From positions 310,001-374,000 of the forward strand of contig LLEY01000050.1 of NCBI GenBank assembly GCA_001414485.1: 64,000 nucleotides of DNA, read 5' to 3'. This document shows, piece after piece, positions 21,826 to 33,892 of this stretch. Source of the stretch: Calycina herbarum (lineage: Eukaryota; Ascomycota; Leotiomycetes; Helotiales; Pezizellaceae). Every line of letters begins with the position of its first letter. Position 1 is the first letter of the stretch. A program made the position numbers and the translations under genes. The notes under the pieces were generated by a model, which did not search any database, was not told where the DNA came from, and saw only the letters and a list, made by a program, of their open reading frames with translations.

Positions 21826-23893
21826 TCATTTTTCCGAAAAGTCTGCCGCCGTGGTGTTGGAGAATTGGAAGGTCTTTTGTTTCGTCATGGGCGATGTCAG
21901 CATCGTCATAGAATATTGACCGTTGGAATCGGGAAACGAGTACTCGGCATTGCTCTGTGTCGACAGTGTATACTGCGGGGATTCATTCTTGAACGAAGGT
22001 GATTCGTGTTCAAAAATTACCGCAGGGTTGAAGTGACCGAAAGCCGGAGTCACAGGTTGGCTCATGCTCATGTTCGAAAGATATTGAGGTTGAGGCATTT
22101 GTAACTCCAGAGGAAAGTTGTCGTGAGCTGGTGTAAACAGTGGCTCGTCTGGAACTTCAAAGCCCCATTGCTTATCTTGAAAGTCCATTGAAGAGGGCCA
22201 CCCATTCGCGTGTTGTTGTAGCACCATGTGAGCGTGAGGTGTCTCGGGAGGGGAGGCTAGATTTTGGTCACTGTCAATGGTGGTGAAACAGCTAGGAACA
22301 CCGCTGCTGAACACAAAGTTCATGCTTCCTTCGTGAGGAGATGCAGTCGATCTGGGTCCTTCTTTCTTGAGGGTCATCTCTCTTTCCCGTGGTGACATTG
22401 GAGTCGGTGGTGCGAGACTACTGTTGAGAGATGAGAGAGCAGTTAAGCTGGGTGGGTTGCGGATGCTGTGGAAGTTGTGTTCCATGAAAGCACCAGCATC
22501 AGCGAAACCGCTGAGGTTGATGGGCGAACGTTGAGCCGATTCGACACCTGCTTTACATACTCGACCATTTATGACATTGCTTCTGTTGCCCCCAGCTGAT
22601 ACTATTCGTCGCATTGGTGAACCCATTGGGCTCTCGATGCCTCGGCGGAATCCATCAGCGTTAGAGACTGTTCTTGGTCCCATTGATGGACGATTACCAC
22701 GGAGAGTATCGGAAACCAAAGCAGCTGGCTTCACGTGAACCTTTTTTCGACGAGATGCAATGTCCATTGGAGTCGACGCCTTGAACGGAACAGAGGGAGC
22801 TGGTGGCGGGGAGATTTCGTTTTCTTCGGACTCGGTCACATCATACTTGAAATCAAGTGGGATGTGAGATTCGCTGCTTTCCTCAGGGCTTTGACTATCG
22901 CTGGAATCGGCGGAAAGAGCTGGAAGTCCCTCGTTGCTGGTAGGCAATAGTTGTGATGGAAAGTTGGCCATCATTAGGGAAGTGTTCGAATCCGAACCGG
23001 AAGAAGTTGAGTAAGTATATGGAGTTGGTGTTTGGTTTGTTGTCTGAACTGGAGATGATGACTGGATATCGTTTTCTGTTGATTGGGGCGATGTGCTATA
23101 CATGCCGTTGGTAAAGTTCGATGGGAACGAGTAGCTCTGGTTGTTCTCGAAATGAGAGTTCTCGGGAGCTGGGAATTGAGCTCGATCGCCATTCGAAGAA
23201 CCATGGAGATACGAGTCACCAAAGTTCGGCATTGAATCGGTGTGCTCTAAGAAATTGTTGCCGTGGTAGTCCTGGGATTGGGCCATTGTTCGATGGAGCG
23301 ACTCCATGCTCGCGCCAGCAGGATCTGGATATTGTGGGTTGTATGAGGCGACAGGTGGCGGTGGTGGGTGGGCAGCCAAAATCGAAAACGAGGCTGATTG
23401 TTGTTGCATATCATTAAAATAACAATTTCCGTTGAAAAAGTCTGGCGATGAGGCTGTATCAGAGAAACCCAATGCCTCTTGTGCCTGTCCCGCCTCATAA
23501 ACTTCCTGCTTTTTCTCTTGCTTGCGCTTCGCCCGTCGATTTTGGAACCAATTCTGTCTCTTGTCAGTCTGATATTTGGTTAGTCGCGGTATTCCAACGT
23601 ACATTGATGCGTGCCAAATCAACACCCATATCCTCAGCAAACCCCCTCTTCACCTGGGTTGTTGGCTTTGGGTTCTTTCTGAATTCGAGCTCGAGGATAT
23701 CCACCTCGTCTTTTCCTAGTCGAGGTTTCGTTTCATTTGTTTTGGCTGGAGGCAGTGCTATCATGGATGAGTTTTGCTGAGCCATATAGCTGTGCATTTG
23801 AGCTTCGTATTGCGACATGTTATGCATTTGTTCGTGATACTGGTTGTGGTAGGAGGGATCGAGATACCCCATATTTGGCATCGTTCGAACCAA
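21826..23893 (-). CDS. Homeobox transcription factor
   Basis: Exons 23603-23893 and 21826-23553 give 672 residues. The homeodomain begins around residue 58 (KPRLGKDEVDILELEFRKNP) and runs through TTQVKRGFAEDMGVDLARIN. It is completed across the intron by NWFQNRRAKRKQEKKQ, so the DNA-recognition helix reads ARINNWFQNRRAK. The N-terminal 50 residues are rich in Gln, Met, His and Tyr; the long C-terminal part is Ser/Pro/Asn-rich and looks disordered, as in activation domains. This arrangement matches filamentous-fungal homeobox regulators of development and conidiation (HOX/HTF families); the exact orthologue is not assigned. A second acceptor 15 nt upstream is in frame and would add TDKRQ inside the recognition helix. 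The gene faces a very long upstream region. Confidence 0.9.
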
Positions 23894-24775
23894 ACTAAAA
23901 AACGGACCGAACCTGCCAAGATTCTAGTAGTTTTTCACACAGCCAAAGATTCTGGTCTAAACGGAACTAAATCGGGATCGGGAGGGTGGCAATTGATTAG
24001 GGTAGTGGTTGATGTAAGTGCAGAGAGAGGTGTTGACGAGTATCGATGTGGGAGAACCGGCCGTCGCGGAACGTAATGTCGTTGTTGATAGAGAAAGTTG
24101 GGTGTGATGGATAAAGAATGGATGGGTGGTTAAAAGTACAATCGGTAGAGTAATTGCAATATTATATGCCAAATCGCAAGATCTGATATTGGTCGTTGAC
24201 GTCGAGTCTGCGTGGTAGCGAAAGTCGAAATGGCAACCAGCCGGACGAACATCAATTGGAAAAGCGTGGGATTGTTGGGACTGGAAGCACAATTGTATAT
24301 TGGAAAGTTGCCTTGGAAGATCTGGAGGTAAGGAGCAAAGGGCGAACTGTTGAGTAAGAGTCAAAGGAGTCGAGCAAAGGAGGGTGAGGTGGGTTGCGCG
24401 GGAGGTGTGGAGGTGTTAAAGGAAGGGGAGGAACATGAACCTACGGGAAGTAGCGCTTGACGTTGGCGGCAGATGTGTGGCTGGGACTTGGACTTGGACT
24501 TGGACTTGTTGGATCCCGGACTTTCGCTCACTGGGCAAATAATGCTAGCGGGCACACTCTTGCACACAAAAGCCGTGCGGTGCGGGAGGTGGGGGACTTT
24601 AAATGAGATAAACTTGAGGAGATGCGAGCGGTTTGACGAGTGTTGACGATAGAGGCTGTGAAGACAGAAAAGGAGTAATAAAAGAAACAAAACGTGGTTA
24701 TGCGCTGGGTAGAATATGAGAGGAGGGAAGGATAGGTGTAGTGGGTGTAGACTGCTACTTGTTACGATCATGTAA
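23894..24775 (-). promoter_or_regulatory. Putative promoter and leader of the homeobox gene
   Basis: Read in the direction of the homeobox gene, this stretch is rich in pyrimidine runs (CCTCC, CTCTTT, TCCTTC) and lacks long sense ORFs, as is typical of fungal promoter/leader regions. A hexanucleotide microsatellite (GGACTT repeated four times on the plus strand) lies at 24486-24511. Transcription start points cannot be placed from sequence alone. Confidence 0.4.
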
Positions 24776-27700
24776 GTATGTATGGGTATTGTCTTGTATG
24801 GCTATGGCTAGCTACGCCTATGGGGGATAATGCAGATGGGATGGCAAATCTTGGAGCATTCCGTCGAGGACCGTCACCGCTGGCGTGGCTTGGGCCAGGG
24901 TATCTTCAATCAGGCCAGGGCTTGGGGGCCTGTCGGGGCCTGCCTGTGGAGGGTTCAGGGGGGTTTGGAATTTGGAGTGGAGGGCGGAAAAGTGTGAAGG
25001 GTGCAATGTTTTTCAGCGGTCCAGCGCGTGGTATCCCTGATCATGGCGTTTGGTCACTGTAAAGCGGCGTTCTCAGAGACATGTCCGTTGAGGGTTCCTT
25101 CTGATATTGAACCATCCCAAATGACCCGGAAGCTTGGCCGCCATGGTCCATCTTGGTCTCTGAAAGTGTTGCCTTGGGCTCTGCACCAACTCTGCACACC
25201 CGGCTAACAAATGGACGGTGGCTATTGGATGCCCTCTTCAGAATTCAACCATCACGCCGCCAGCCAGCACTAACTCTTGCACTACTCCAGCGGCCCCTGG
25301 AACATGGACCTTGCTCAAGCTTCTGGTTCATGGTTCTTACCAAGAATCCAGCAGCTGTGATAGGGGTCGCTAGAGGGATTCCCGGCAATATGCCAGTTCA
25401 TCAGTCAGTGACAGGATAGTAAAGGATGAAACGAGGAACAACACTTGAAAAGAGACTACTAGAACAGTTGGAAAACAGAGAAAAGTGCTCGTAGATTGTG
25501 ACATCCGCGTATCCGACATCATCCGTTGCTCTCCCCCCCCCTCTCGCCGCCTCCTGAGCCCTCTCTCTCAGGCAAGTGTCCATTCCGATTCTCCCCCCTC
25601 CGAGTCCGAGGCGAGAGGGTGGATCCTGATGAGGAGATTCATTCTCTTCGAGCTTGTTTGGCGGCGATCTCTTGTGGGCCAGTGTTGCTGCTGCTTTTAC
25701 CACCAAGTCGTGGCTCAGTCACCCCCCTTTTTACTGCACTCTGCAGCACAGCACTGGCTGCAGCACACAAGGTGGGGTCACACTAATCCATCCCGTACGG
25801 AGCCGTAATCGCTCAGGTACGCGCAAGGATGCCGCTCCAAAAAGGCCCCAAATGTTGAACAGCGAATGATCCCACGTTGGCGAGTGTTGCTGTGCGTGAA
25901 GAGGAAGAGGAACAACTGCACACCCACGACGACTTGGACACTTTCAGCCGAATTTCCCTCCCGATCGGGAACTGGACGATGGCCGGAGAGTCCGTCTTCT
26001 GGCCAGACAGAGGAGAGGGAGTGACAGTTGAAGCAATTCGAGCCTCGAGCTTCTCTCGAGGGTTGCGTAACTTGCATTCTGCTCTCCCGTCAACGAATGA
26101 GATTCCTGCTGGTACCGACCCCGACTCGGGCCCTGGCTTGCCGGCGCCAGAGGCAAATCTCTGATGCAGGAAGCCAGAGCGCGCGGCAGCAGATGGGAGC
26201 GATTTGCATCGTGGTCGAGCGCCCAAGTCACCAGAAGATATCATAAGAAATTGCAATCGTCGCATTCGTCGCGCCATCACGAACATCCATCCTGTGAAGA
26301 TTCAAGAGATTCCCGTGCCCTGAGCCTTCGAGTGGTCATCATGACAAGTTAATTCGGGAACGACAGTTTTTCTTCTGGTGCATGCACTGCCTTCGTAACA
26401 ATCCCATCTCATTTCCAGAAGCTCAAGAAGTTGTTGATATCGCGGGGTACTGTTCTGTCAGCAACGACAAAGAGCAGCAGCGGACAGGGAGAGAGACCAG
26501 AACCAGCCGGACTCAAAAGTTCAGATGGATTCACAGCACGGGCTCAGACCCCCGGAATGCCTGGTGCCCTGGCCTCATTCAGGGTTTCCTGCAGCTTGGT
26601 GGGACGGATCTCTCATGGACCTTGTCGTGGATGGCGCTCAAGCTATTTCTGTCTTCCTGGCCTGGTATCTGCAGAGAGCGTCATGCGGGTCCAGCCTTGC
26701 ACCCAGCCAGTCTGGAGCGAGCAATCGCAACACACCTCTTCCTTGACAAGCAACAAACTCCATGGAGGAAATGCTGACTCCGCCGAGATGCTGATGCTGA
26801 TGTGGGGATGCTCGACTGCTCGGATGCCCAAAACCAAATGCTCATGGAACAATAAACTGTGCAGAAAAAACATGGCAAGAGAGCTGTGTGGATATGCTTG
26901 TCTAGCTGGATACGAGGTACGTTATCATTGAGCTACGCAGCCCCCTCTTGGGGTGTACTGCTACTTCTAGCTCTTCAAAAGTACTCCGTAGACCTTATCT
27001 CCCGCTAGCTAGAATGCACTTGCATCCAGTTCATCGCGGGGGTGCGATGCTCTGTCCGTGGATTTTTTAGCAAGTGATTAGTCTCGATACTCGATCAGAT
27101 GAACCGGCCACACTAATGGCATCGGGAAGTCAGAATCTCCAACGACGCCGAGCAGAAAGAACACAACCAGCCAACCGGTTCAGTCAGAATCATCTCATCA
27201 AATACGAATATACGATGAGGTGTTCAATGTCCAACAGTTTTGGCGACCAACAAACTCCGTCAATCGTAGATACGACCCATACAGGCTGGAAGAGTGGTGG
27301 AGAAAATGTCCCATGCAGGTCGTCTTGAACCCTGACATATGAAAGCCAACGACTCGTTCGCTAAATCGATGGCTCGATGCTGATTCGGCTAGACGGCTTT
27401 AAGGTGCGCTAATAAGATGTGCAGCTAAGAAAATCCGACACCTTTGGCTGGGTTCCACTGCGCCGCAGCACAGGCAGTGTTGTGACTTTGAACTTCATTT
27501 CTATCTCCGCAATTACCAGGCACCGGGCCAGGCCAATATTAAGCATCTCGATTGGAATTCTGGGGTTCGATGATTGAAATCTGATTCGCTTGTTTGACGG
27601 GCAGCCTCATCCCCATTTTCTCATCTTTCCACCTCTCATCACCTGCACCACCACCGTCGATTTTTTTTCTCCAACGCTCCGATGACTTGCTTGCCAACCG

Positions 27701-28259
27701 CAGTCGTCCTGCCTGCACTCGGCCTCACAGTTATTCCAGTCGGTACCCCAGATCGCACATCTTTCAAAAAGTCAAGTATCTGTCTGCCCTGTCGTCCTGA
27801 AATCATGGCCTTGCATCTCGCTTGTCGCTTTTTTGGAGGCCGTATCTGGCAAAGCGTTCAAAGCCAAAAGAGCAGGTCAAGGTTCATCTGAAGTCTTCAA
27901 CAAGATATACTTCGCTCCCAGCAACCTCATCTGGCATAGAGCCTCTTCTACATCTATTTTGAGCGACGGCCCAAAGAAAGCTTCTTCCGATGGCCTAGTT
28001 CCTCGAAAGCTTTTCCAAGGCTGAGAGGCTGGGCTCTTGAGGACTTTGAGGGGCCTTGCACGAGGTTCCACTTGATTGTAACTTCAGCGTTTTTGTCCCC
28101 CTTCGACCCCGAGACTGAGAAGAATTCAAATCAATTCGGCAGATGCTAAGTGATCCTTCTGAGGAGGTTGCAACCTTTGCAATGGAAAAACAGGTGTCGT
28201 GGATCAGGACCGACCCATTTCTCTGCATCGGCGATTAAGAGAAGATGGTGCTGAAGAGC
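24776..28259. other. Gene desert, GC-richer part
   Basis: Many overlapping ORFs of 60-170 codons occur on both strands, with no motif, no consistent frame, no intron pattern and no low-complexity bias expected of a gene. Base composition is visibly richer in G and C than the repeats or the later part of the desert. It could hold distal regulatory DNA or a noncoding transcript for the homeobox gene. Confidence 0.45.
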
Positions 28260-28261
28260 AG

Positions 28262-28480
28262 CAGCGGTCATTCATCGCACTGCCAATAAACCTCGTTCTC
28301 GTTGATTAACCCAGATAGTTGGAGTAATCGAGCTCCGTTATTCCAAATCAACCGGGGTAATATTCTCAATTGTCCCAGGTGTTTAGATTAATTACTATGA
28401 ATGACCCTAGAGAGTTGGAACAACGAGAAAGGTCGGCAGGTACGATTTTGAAGTATTTACTGCCGCTTTTGCCGTCCATT
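28262..28480 (+). repeat. Dispersed repeat, copy 4 with interior
   Basis: The right arm is CCCTAGAGAGTTGGAACAAC, then GGCAGGTACGA, then AGTATTTACTGCCGCTTTTG, then CCGTCCATTGTGAG. The interior upstream has AGATAGTTGGAGTAATCGAG, then CTCCGTTATTCCAAAT, matching the interior of copy 5. A weak left arm (GCACTGCCAATAAACCTCGT) starts near 28278. The element is therefore ~200-220 bp with diverged inverted arms. Confidence 0.65.
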
Positions 28481-31400
28481 GTGAGTAGTAGATATTTGGG
28501 TACAGCTGTGTAGGGACTAGAAAACGGCAGATTCGACATATAGACATGGTTACTGAGACCTTTGTGTCGGGTTTTTCTCTTGCCGGCAGACTTGCAATTG
28601 TGGCAGCATGTCTGACCAGTGAACGTTTGCAACGGCCCTGGTTGTGATTGTGACAATTTCCCCAACTTCCGCCCTCTGGATCTGTGGGTTGCTGGCGCGC
28701 GCCATCTTTTACCAAAAAGTTTGATATTCCATGATCGGACGAAGGTTTCGTTTCCACCATGAACCAAAGCGTCTGAAAGTTGATTACAACAACCTTGAAC
28801 CTCATGGCAGCGGGAGGGGACTCGTCCCATGGTCCCGAGAGACCAGAAGCGAATTCTCGCGAAATGTATTCCTGGTTGTCTATCCTTCTCTCCCCTGGTG
28901 GGGGCGGTTTAATGGCTGATGAAGAGTCCGGAGGGTGGAGTCCAAAATGTAACCTCTTGGCGGGGAGGTCTTCCATGATTTGTTGCAGTACGAAGTTGAG
29001 TCGGCGAGGAAAAAAGGGGCCCTTGCCATTTTTTGACACCTTTGGACTTTTGACTAGGGAGGGTCGTCTGTTGACAGCACAGCGACAGCACCTTGACCAG
29101 GCTCGTTGCTTTCACTTCGCCCTTTGCGGAAGACCTCCCTCTCCACCCTCTCTCCACCATACCCGCATCGTCTTCTACAACCAGTCGCATTTGTTGAGGG
29201 TATCATCACTTTCTCCATCAAGGCCTGGCCTCATGGCCTCCAGCTCGATGGCCACATCCCTCATCGTCCCTTGCACCTCCCCCCTCCAAACTCCTCCTGC
29301 ACGGTTGCAATCGTACGCTCCGCACATTGGAATGGCGTTCGGATGGCTCCACGAGTCCCTTGTCGAGCGCCGACGAGTCCATGGTCCATCGCAAGAAGCA
29401 GCGTGGCAACTGGGATGCGTCTTCCGGCTAAATGATGTACAGCATCGACCAAAGAGGGTGAATGGATGAACAAAAACCATTTGCCCGGTCCCCAGAGGCA
29501 CCCAGAGGCACCCAGAGGGCAATTGACGGCACGGTCGAGAGCTTTTCCGGCCATCTTTGGAAAGTTGGGATCTCCATTCCTCGCCCAAGTTCTGGGGAAT
29601 TCTGCTTTCTGCATCTAGCTACCGAGGTACCTCCCCAATCCGTAAGTTGCCCAACTGGGCGAAACGCTATCATGATCAACCCTACGAATCGATTCAATCG
29701 ATTTACGCTCGCGCGCGGAAACACGTCGACCATCATAGGCAGGCTAAGTTCCTGGACAAGAAACTGATATGTCTGTTCTAACCCAATGGTTGCGACGGTG
29801 TGTTGCAATTTCCAATTTGCAACTTCAAACTTGTTGCAAGTCCAAGTCCCTCACGAATGCCTGCTTATCTAGGCGTCTTCGCTTTAATGCTGGTCCTGGT
29901 CCGTTGATGCGTCCCTCCGGCCCCCCACGGCCCATGACAATTTCTCTAGAAGTTTTCACTTTTCAGGCCTGGCAGACCAGGGTGTTATCAACAGCACTGA
30001 GCATTCAATGCCCAATGTCAACAAGCTCTTCCCATTTCGGCCTTCACAGGCGAGAATTCGGTCAGAACATCATCAACCACCAAGCCTGAAAACATCAAAC
30101 AACTCGAGTAACGTCTGAGCGGCCACGTGGAGCGGATGCGAGTAAAAGGAGTTGAGAGGGGGTCTCGGGGGGTCGGCAACCTCTTGACTATCAGACGAAT
30201 GGTGAATCGAATGCAGGTACATTCCTGCGCTCCAGAAACAAAGCTCATCTGGTCAACGGTACTAGTAAATGGTCAAAAAGGATCCTACAACACCAGGCGT
30301 TGATGGTTGCTGGCCCAGAGACATCATGGCCTGATAGATAATCCATCCCTCAATGCTTTTTCCAGCCTAAGCTTCAATGGTGCGTACCTGCATAATGCTG
30401 TGATCAGCTTCACGGCATGGAATTGCCATCATTGCTGCAGCGTACAATAAACCCCATCAGACAATCCATCATTTCTCCGTCTTAGGCTTCTTGCCTTGTA
30501 TTTCTCGTCTATTTCTGCCTGTTTTTGTATCCTACGAATCGTATAAGAGCTAAAAATCCACACGAGCCTCTCGCCAATCCTCCGGAATCCTGTCTACCTT
30601 ACGAGAGTCGTACAACCATACAACTCAGCCTTCATCCCACGCTTTTCCTCCTCCCACCTATGACCTGGTCATTTCCTCAAGCCATCTTTTCCAAAATTAA
30701 AACTGGCAAATTACCCCAAGCAATGCGAGCAAGGTTTCTTGACTTTTGTAAATGACCAGTCACCTAAGCTTACAGAGAGTACCGACTCACAGAGTCACAG
30801 AGCCGCATTGTTTAGCAGTTCCAGGCACAACACACGCCTAACCTTATGACACTAACCTTATGACAGCGGCACACAAGGCCAGAATCCACCTCCAGAATTA
30901 CAGAAATCCTCAAGGATCACGCGGCTGCGCAATCGAAATAACCACCTTGTTTCAGTTACCAATTGCATCGAGAAAAAGCGATGAGAAGCCTCATGCGTTT
31001 GCTGAAAGCCAAAGAATGAAAACGCATAAGTCTGGATATAGTTTTTAAAATTTTGCACCTCGTGTTGGGTTCAAACAATCAAGAAAAGGCTTCAATTACC
31101 CTGTACCAGAACTCAGCTTTACCCGAAATCAAGAGTCTGACTGGCCAACTTCTCACAACCAAAAGTACCGACAGAGGAGAACTACTGCATCAATTCGTCT
31201 ATCGATAGTATGAATATCATATCTTTCGTCTCCGACAAAATCCAGCATCACCTCCCAAGCCACGCATCACGGCGACCTGCAGTAAGCACATCACCAACCC
31301 AACCCAACCCAACCCAACCCAACCTAAATCAAATCAAATCATTATTCCCTACCGGCGACCTACCGTAGTAACTCAAGGTTTACCCACAACCAAAGAATCG

Positions 31401-33060
31401 GAACCTCTCGCTGTTTTTAATATATCTTCCTCTATATTAACCCACCTTTCTCACCCGCATGGTAACACAAAATACACCACCCAGTGGGGGGATCAGAACC
31501 AGAGAAAAGCGCATCGTCACACCTCAAGACCTTTCGGGAAAAATCTTGATTTCTCACACCCACCCAGCCAATTCAGTTTGCCCAGCCAGCCAGCCAGCTG
31601 ATCGAGTTTCTTCAAGGCAAACGGTAAACATTTCTGTCGAATTCCGAGCAAATTCAGGTGTAACGCGATACAATCACAATCACATTGTAGCCACAAAATG
31701 TCGTACATCTCTGTACGAACCAGAGCGTCGGAAGGGCCGTCGTTCTTTGTCTCTGGATCTAAGATTCTCCACAATCACTGTAGAACGAGAAGCACTAGAA
31801 TCTCTGGGAGTGCTGTTTTTAATAATGCAACAATGGGATGTTGTCAGACCCCTTGTCCAAAGTATCCTCTCTTCTCATCGCGTCTTCTTTCTTTCCTTTG
31901 CTCATCTATACCGGAATTTCCCCTTCTATTTTTCGTTGTTTTCTTTCGGGGCGACCGCCGAGTGGTGTGGTGTGGTGTTCTTTTCCTTGCTTCTTTCGGA
32001 ATTCGGATGAGCGGGAAAAATCGTCCGGAGTGGGTGGAATTCCAAATCACACTCCTCTGGCCTTCCCGTTCCTCTCCAAGTCGCCGATTAAACAAGAAAG
32101 AATATGCATGCATCCCAAGACAACGACAAAAAAAACCGGGGAAAGACCTCGGAGCTTCTCCAGGGATCTTCGTTGATCTTCTAGTTCTATCCTATGGTTG
32201 ATCTGTCGATCTTTGGGAATGATGGGGGAGGGGCGGGCACCTTTCATCTGCACTTCTCTTGCTTTTTTCCTTGTTTATGCGCGGGGAAGGGGGCTTTTTG
32301 CTGCCACCGTTCGGTAGTGGCAAGAACCGAATCTATGTGGGAGATTGATTGGAGGGTTGTTCCTTGATTGCGATCTTGTTTTTTTCTTGATGGATGGATG
32401 TGTTGGGGTCGAGGATGGGGTTGAAGAAAATTGTTGTTGCTTGCTTGCTTCTTTGGAGCCCCTGCATTAGATCCACGGCTTGCAGTATCTGGCTGCTTAT
32501 TTGACAGCGCTTGAGGGTACTTCCAGGCGGCTCAGAAACGACGATTAAGGGGAGGAAAACATCCGGACGTGATGATGATGTTCAATCTGGTCTGGTCTGG
32601 TCTGGTGCCCTACATTGAAATCACATCTTCGGAAACTTCCCTTCCCTTTCTCCTGCTCATCATCATCTCGTTCTCGCGTCCTCTTTCTAGAATTACCTGA
32701 TTCCCTTTTCCCTGCATCAAAACCAGTTTATCGGTTCCCGCATGGGATGGCGTGTTTCCCGACTGGCATGTCTCTTTCCCTTAGATCTTCATGATCTTCA
32801 TATACACACGTCCCTTCAGCTTCACACTCACATCCTCCTTCGTCATGATGATCCAAAATCTTGACGCGTTAGGGATGATTGCGGGAAGGAGGGAACGCGT
32901 TGAATTGGGGTATGTGCGTTTCTGTTTAACACAGTGCACGTGGAATATCGGATTTTTGTCTTGAATTGTGAGTCTTTTCTCGGGTGTTTCTGTTTGAGGG
33001 GAGAGGGCAGTGAAGAGGGGAGAGGGATAATGGGTTGCGGTATTTGAGATGGGGGGGTTG
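28481..33060. other. Gene desert, middle part
   Basis: ORFs up to 229 codons are present but overlap one another on opposite strands and show no recognisable domain, so none is called. Plus-strand pyrimidine-rich tracts at 31860-31960 and 32620-32720 resemble fungal promoter/leader DNA, but no coding exon follows. A CCCAA microsatellite lies at 31295-31324. Confidence 0.45.
31295..31324 (+). repeat. CCCAA pentanucleotide microsatellite
   Basis: About five perfect CCAAC/CCCAA units run in tandem, followed by three AAATC-type units. The motif differs from the TTAGGG telomere repeat, so this is a simple repeat and not an interstitial telomere. Confidence 0.85.
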
Positions 33061-33089
33061 TGATGTCTCTCGTCCTAGCTTCGAGGAGA

Positions 33090-33892
33090 AGTTGAGATTG
33101 ATTGTGGAGTTCACGAGGGATAAGGGATGAGGTAGTGACATTTCATGATGATTTCGTGTGTGGTGATGTATAGGGGAATTTGGGGGTTTGACTTTTAACA
33201 CTGGCTTTTTGGCTGAGATTGTGGTGTTTGTTTGGCTGAGATCGAGGATAAGTGAGTTCACTGAATTGATCGTGGATCCCAGGAGGGATAGGTGGTGACT
33301 AGATATGTTGGTGGAATGTCTTGAGATTCAGTGATGATGACTTTCTATGTAAAGATGATGGTTGCTGTGGTGATCTTGTGGTGTTGGTAGATGGCTTTTT
33401 GGCTGAGATCGAGGTTGAGGATGGCTGAGCTGGAGGAAAGTCAGTTGTGGATCCCACGAGGGATAACGTTGAGCGAGAGGATGTCTTGGGTCTGCTAGTT
33501 ATCGCTTTTTTATGAAATTCAATGTGTTTTCTATAATGACTTTGGCTGAGATGGAGATTCGTGGTGGATTCCACGAGGGCTAACGGTGTCTTGAGATCAG
33601 GCGATATGTTTGTATCAAGGGGCTCGTATTTCTTTGATATAAAGGTTCTTCGTAGTCTCCTTGTGTCTTTGGCTTTTGTCTTTAAATGAGAATGAGAAGG
33701 ATTTGATTTTGGTCTCCACGAGGGATCATTCCGAACGAAGTATGTCTTAGGTCTGAGGTCTGAGGTTCATGGCTTCTTGTTTGAAGTGGTGTATTCTTGG
33801 TGTTTGACTTTTTACCTAATGGTGACGGTGAGGATGGCTGATTTTGAGGTTCAATGAGGTGATTGTGGAGTTCACGGGCAGTAAAAGGAGCG
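33090..33892 (-). repeat. Degenerate ~150 bp tandem array, six units
   Basis: The plus-strand core 'TGGATCCCACGAGGGATAA' recurs, with changes, at about 33099, 33268, 33445, 33560, 33710 and 33861. Most cores are followed by a TGTCTTGAG(A)TC-like word and are spaced by GGCTTTTTGGCTGAGAT-like words. On the minus strand at least five units give a similar peptide: LSLVGSTTD, LALVESTTN, LSLLGSTIN, LSLVNSTIN and LLLPVNSTIT. Two units share ISAKKP. One minus-strand frame is open from about 33768 to 33299 and another from about 33325 to 32926, out of frame with each other. It could be a decaying repeat-protein gene or a noncoding minisatellite; I cannot decide. Confidence 0.65.

Noticed and set aside
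28407..29039. 210-codon minus-strand ORF
   Set aside because: It overlaps a dispersed repeat arm and an opposing 229-codon ORF, and no domain or codon pattern supports it.
28780..29469. 229-codon plus-strand ORF
   Set aside because: It overlaps the previous ORF on the other strand; the GC-richer composition makes chance ORFs likely, and no motif was found.
31295..31324. CCCAA repeats as an interstitial telomere
   Set aside because: The unit is CCCAA, not CCCTAA, and is short and perfect, which fits a plain microsatellite.
31459..32010. 183-codon plus-strand ORF
   Set aside because: The sequence is promoter-like (pyrimidine tracts) and the translation has no family features or splice-compatible continuation.
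33090..33892. CRISPR-like array
   Set aside because: The repeats are degenerate, ~150 bp apart, without uniform spacers, and the genome is eukaryotic.
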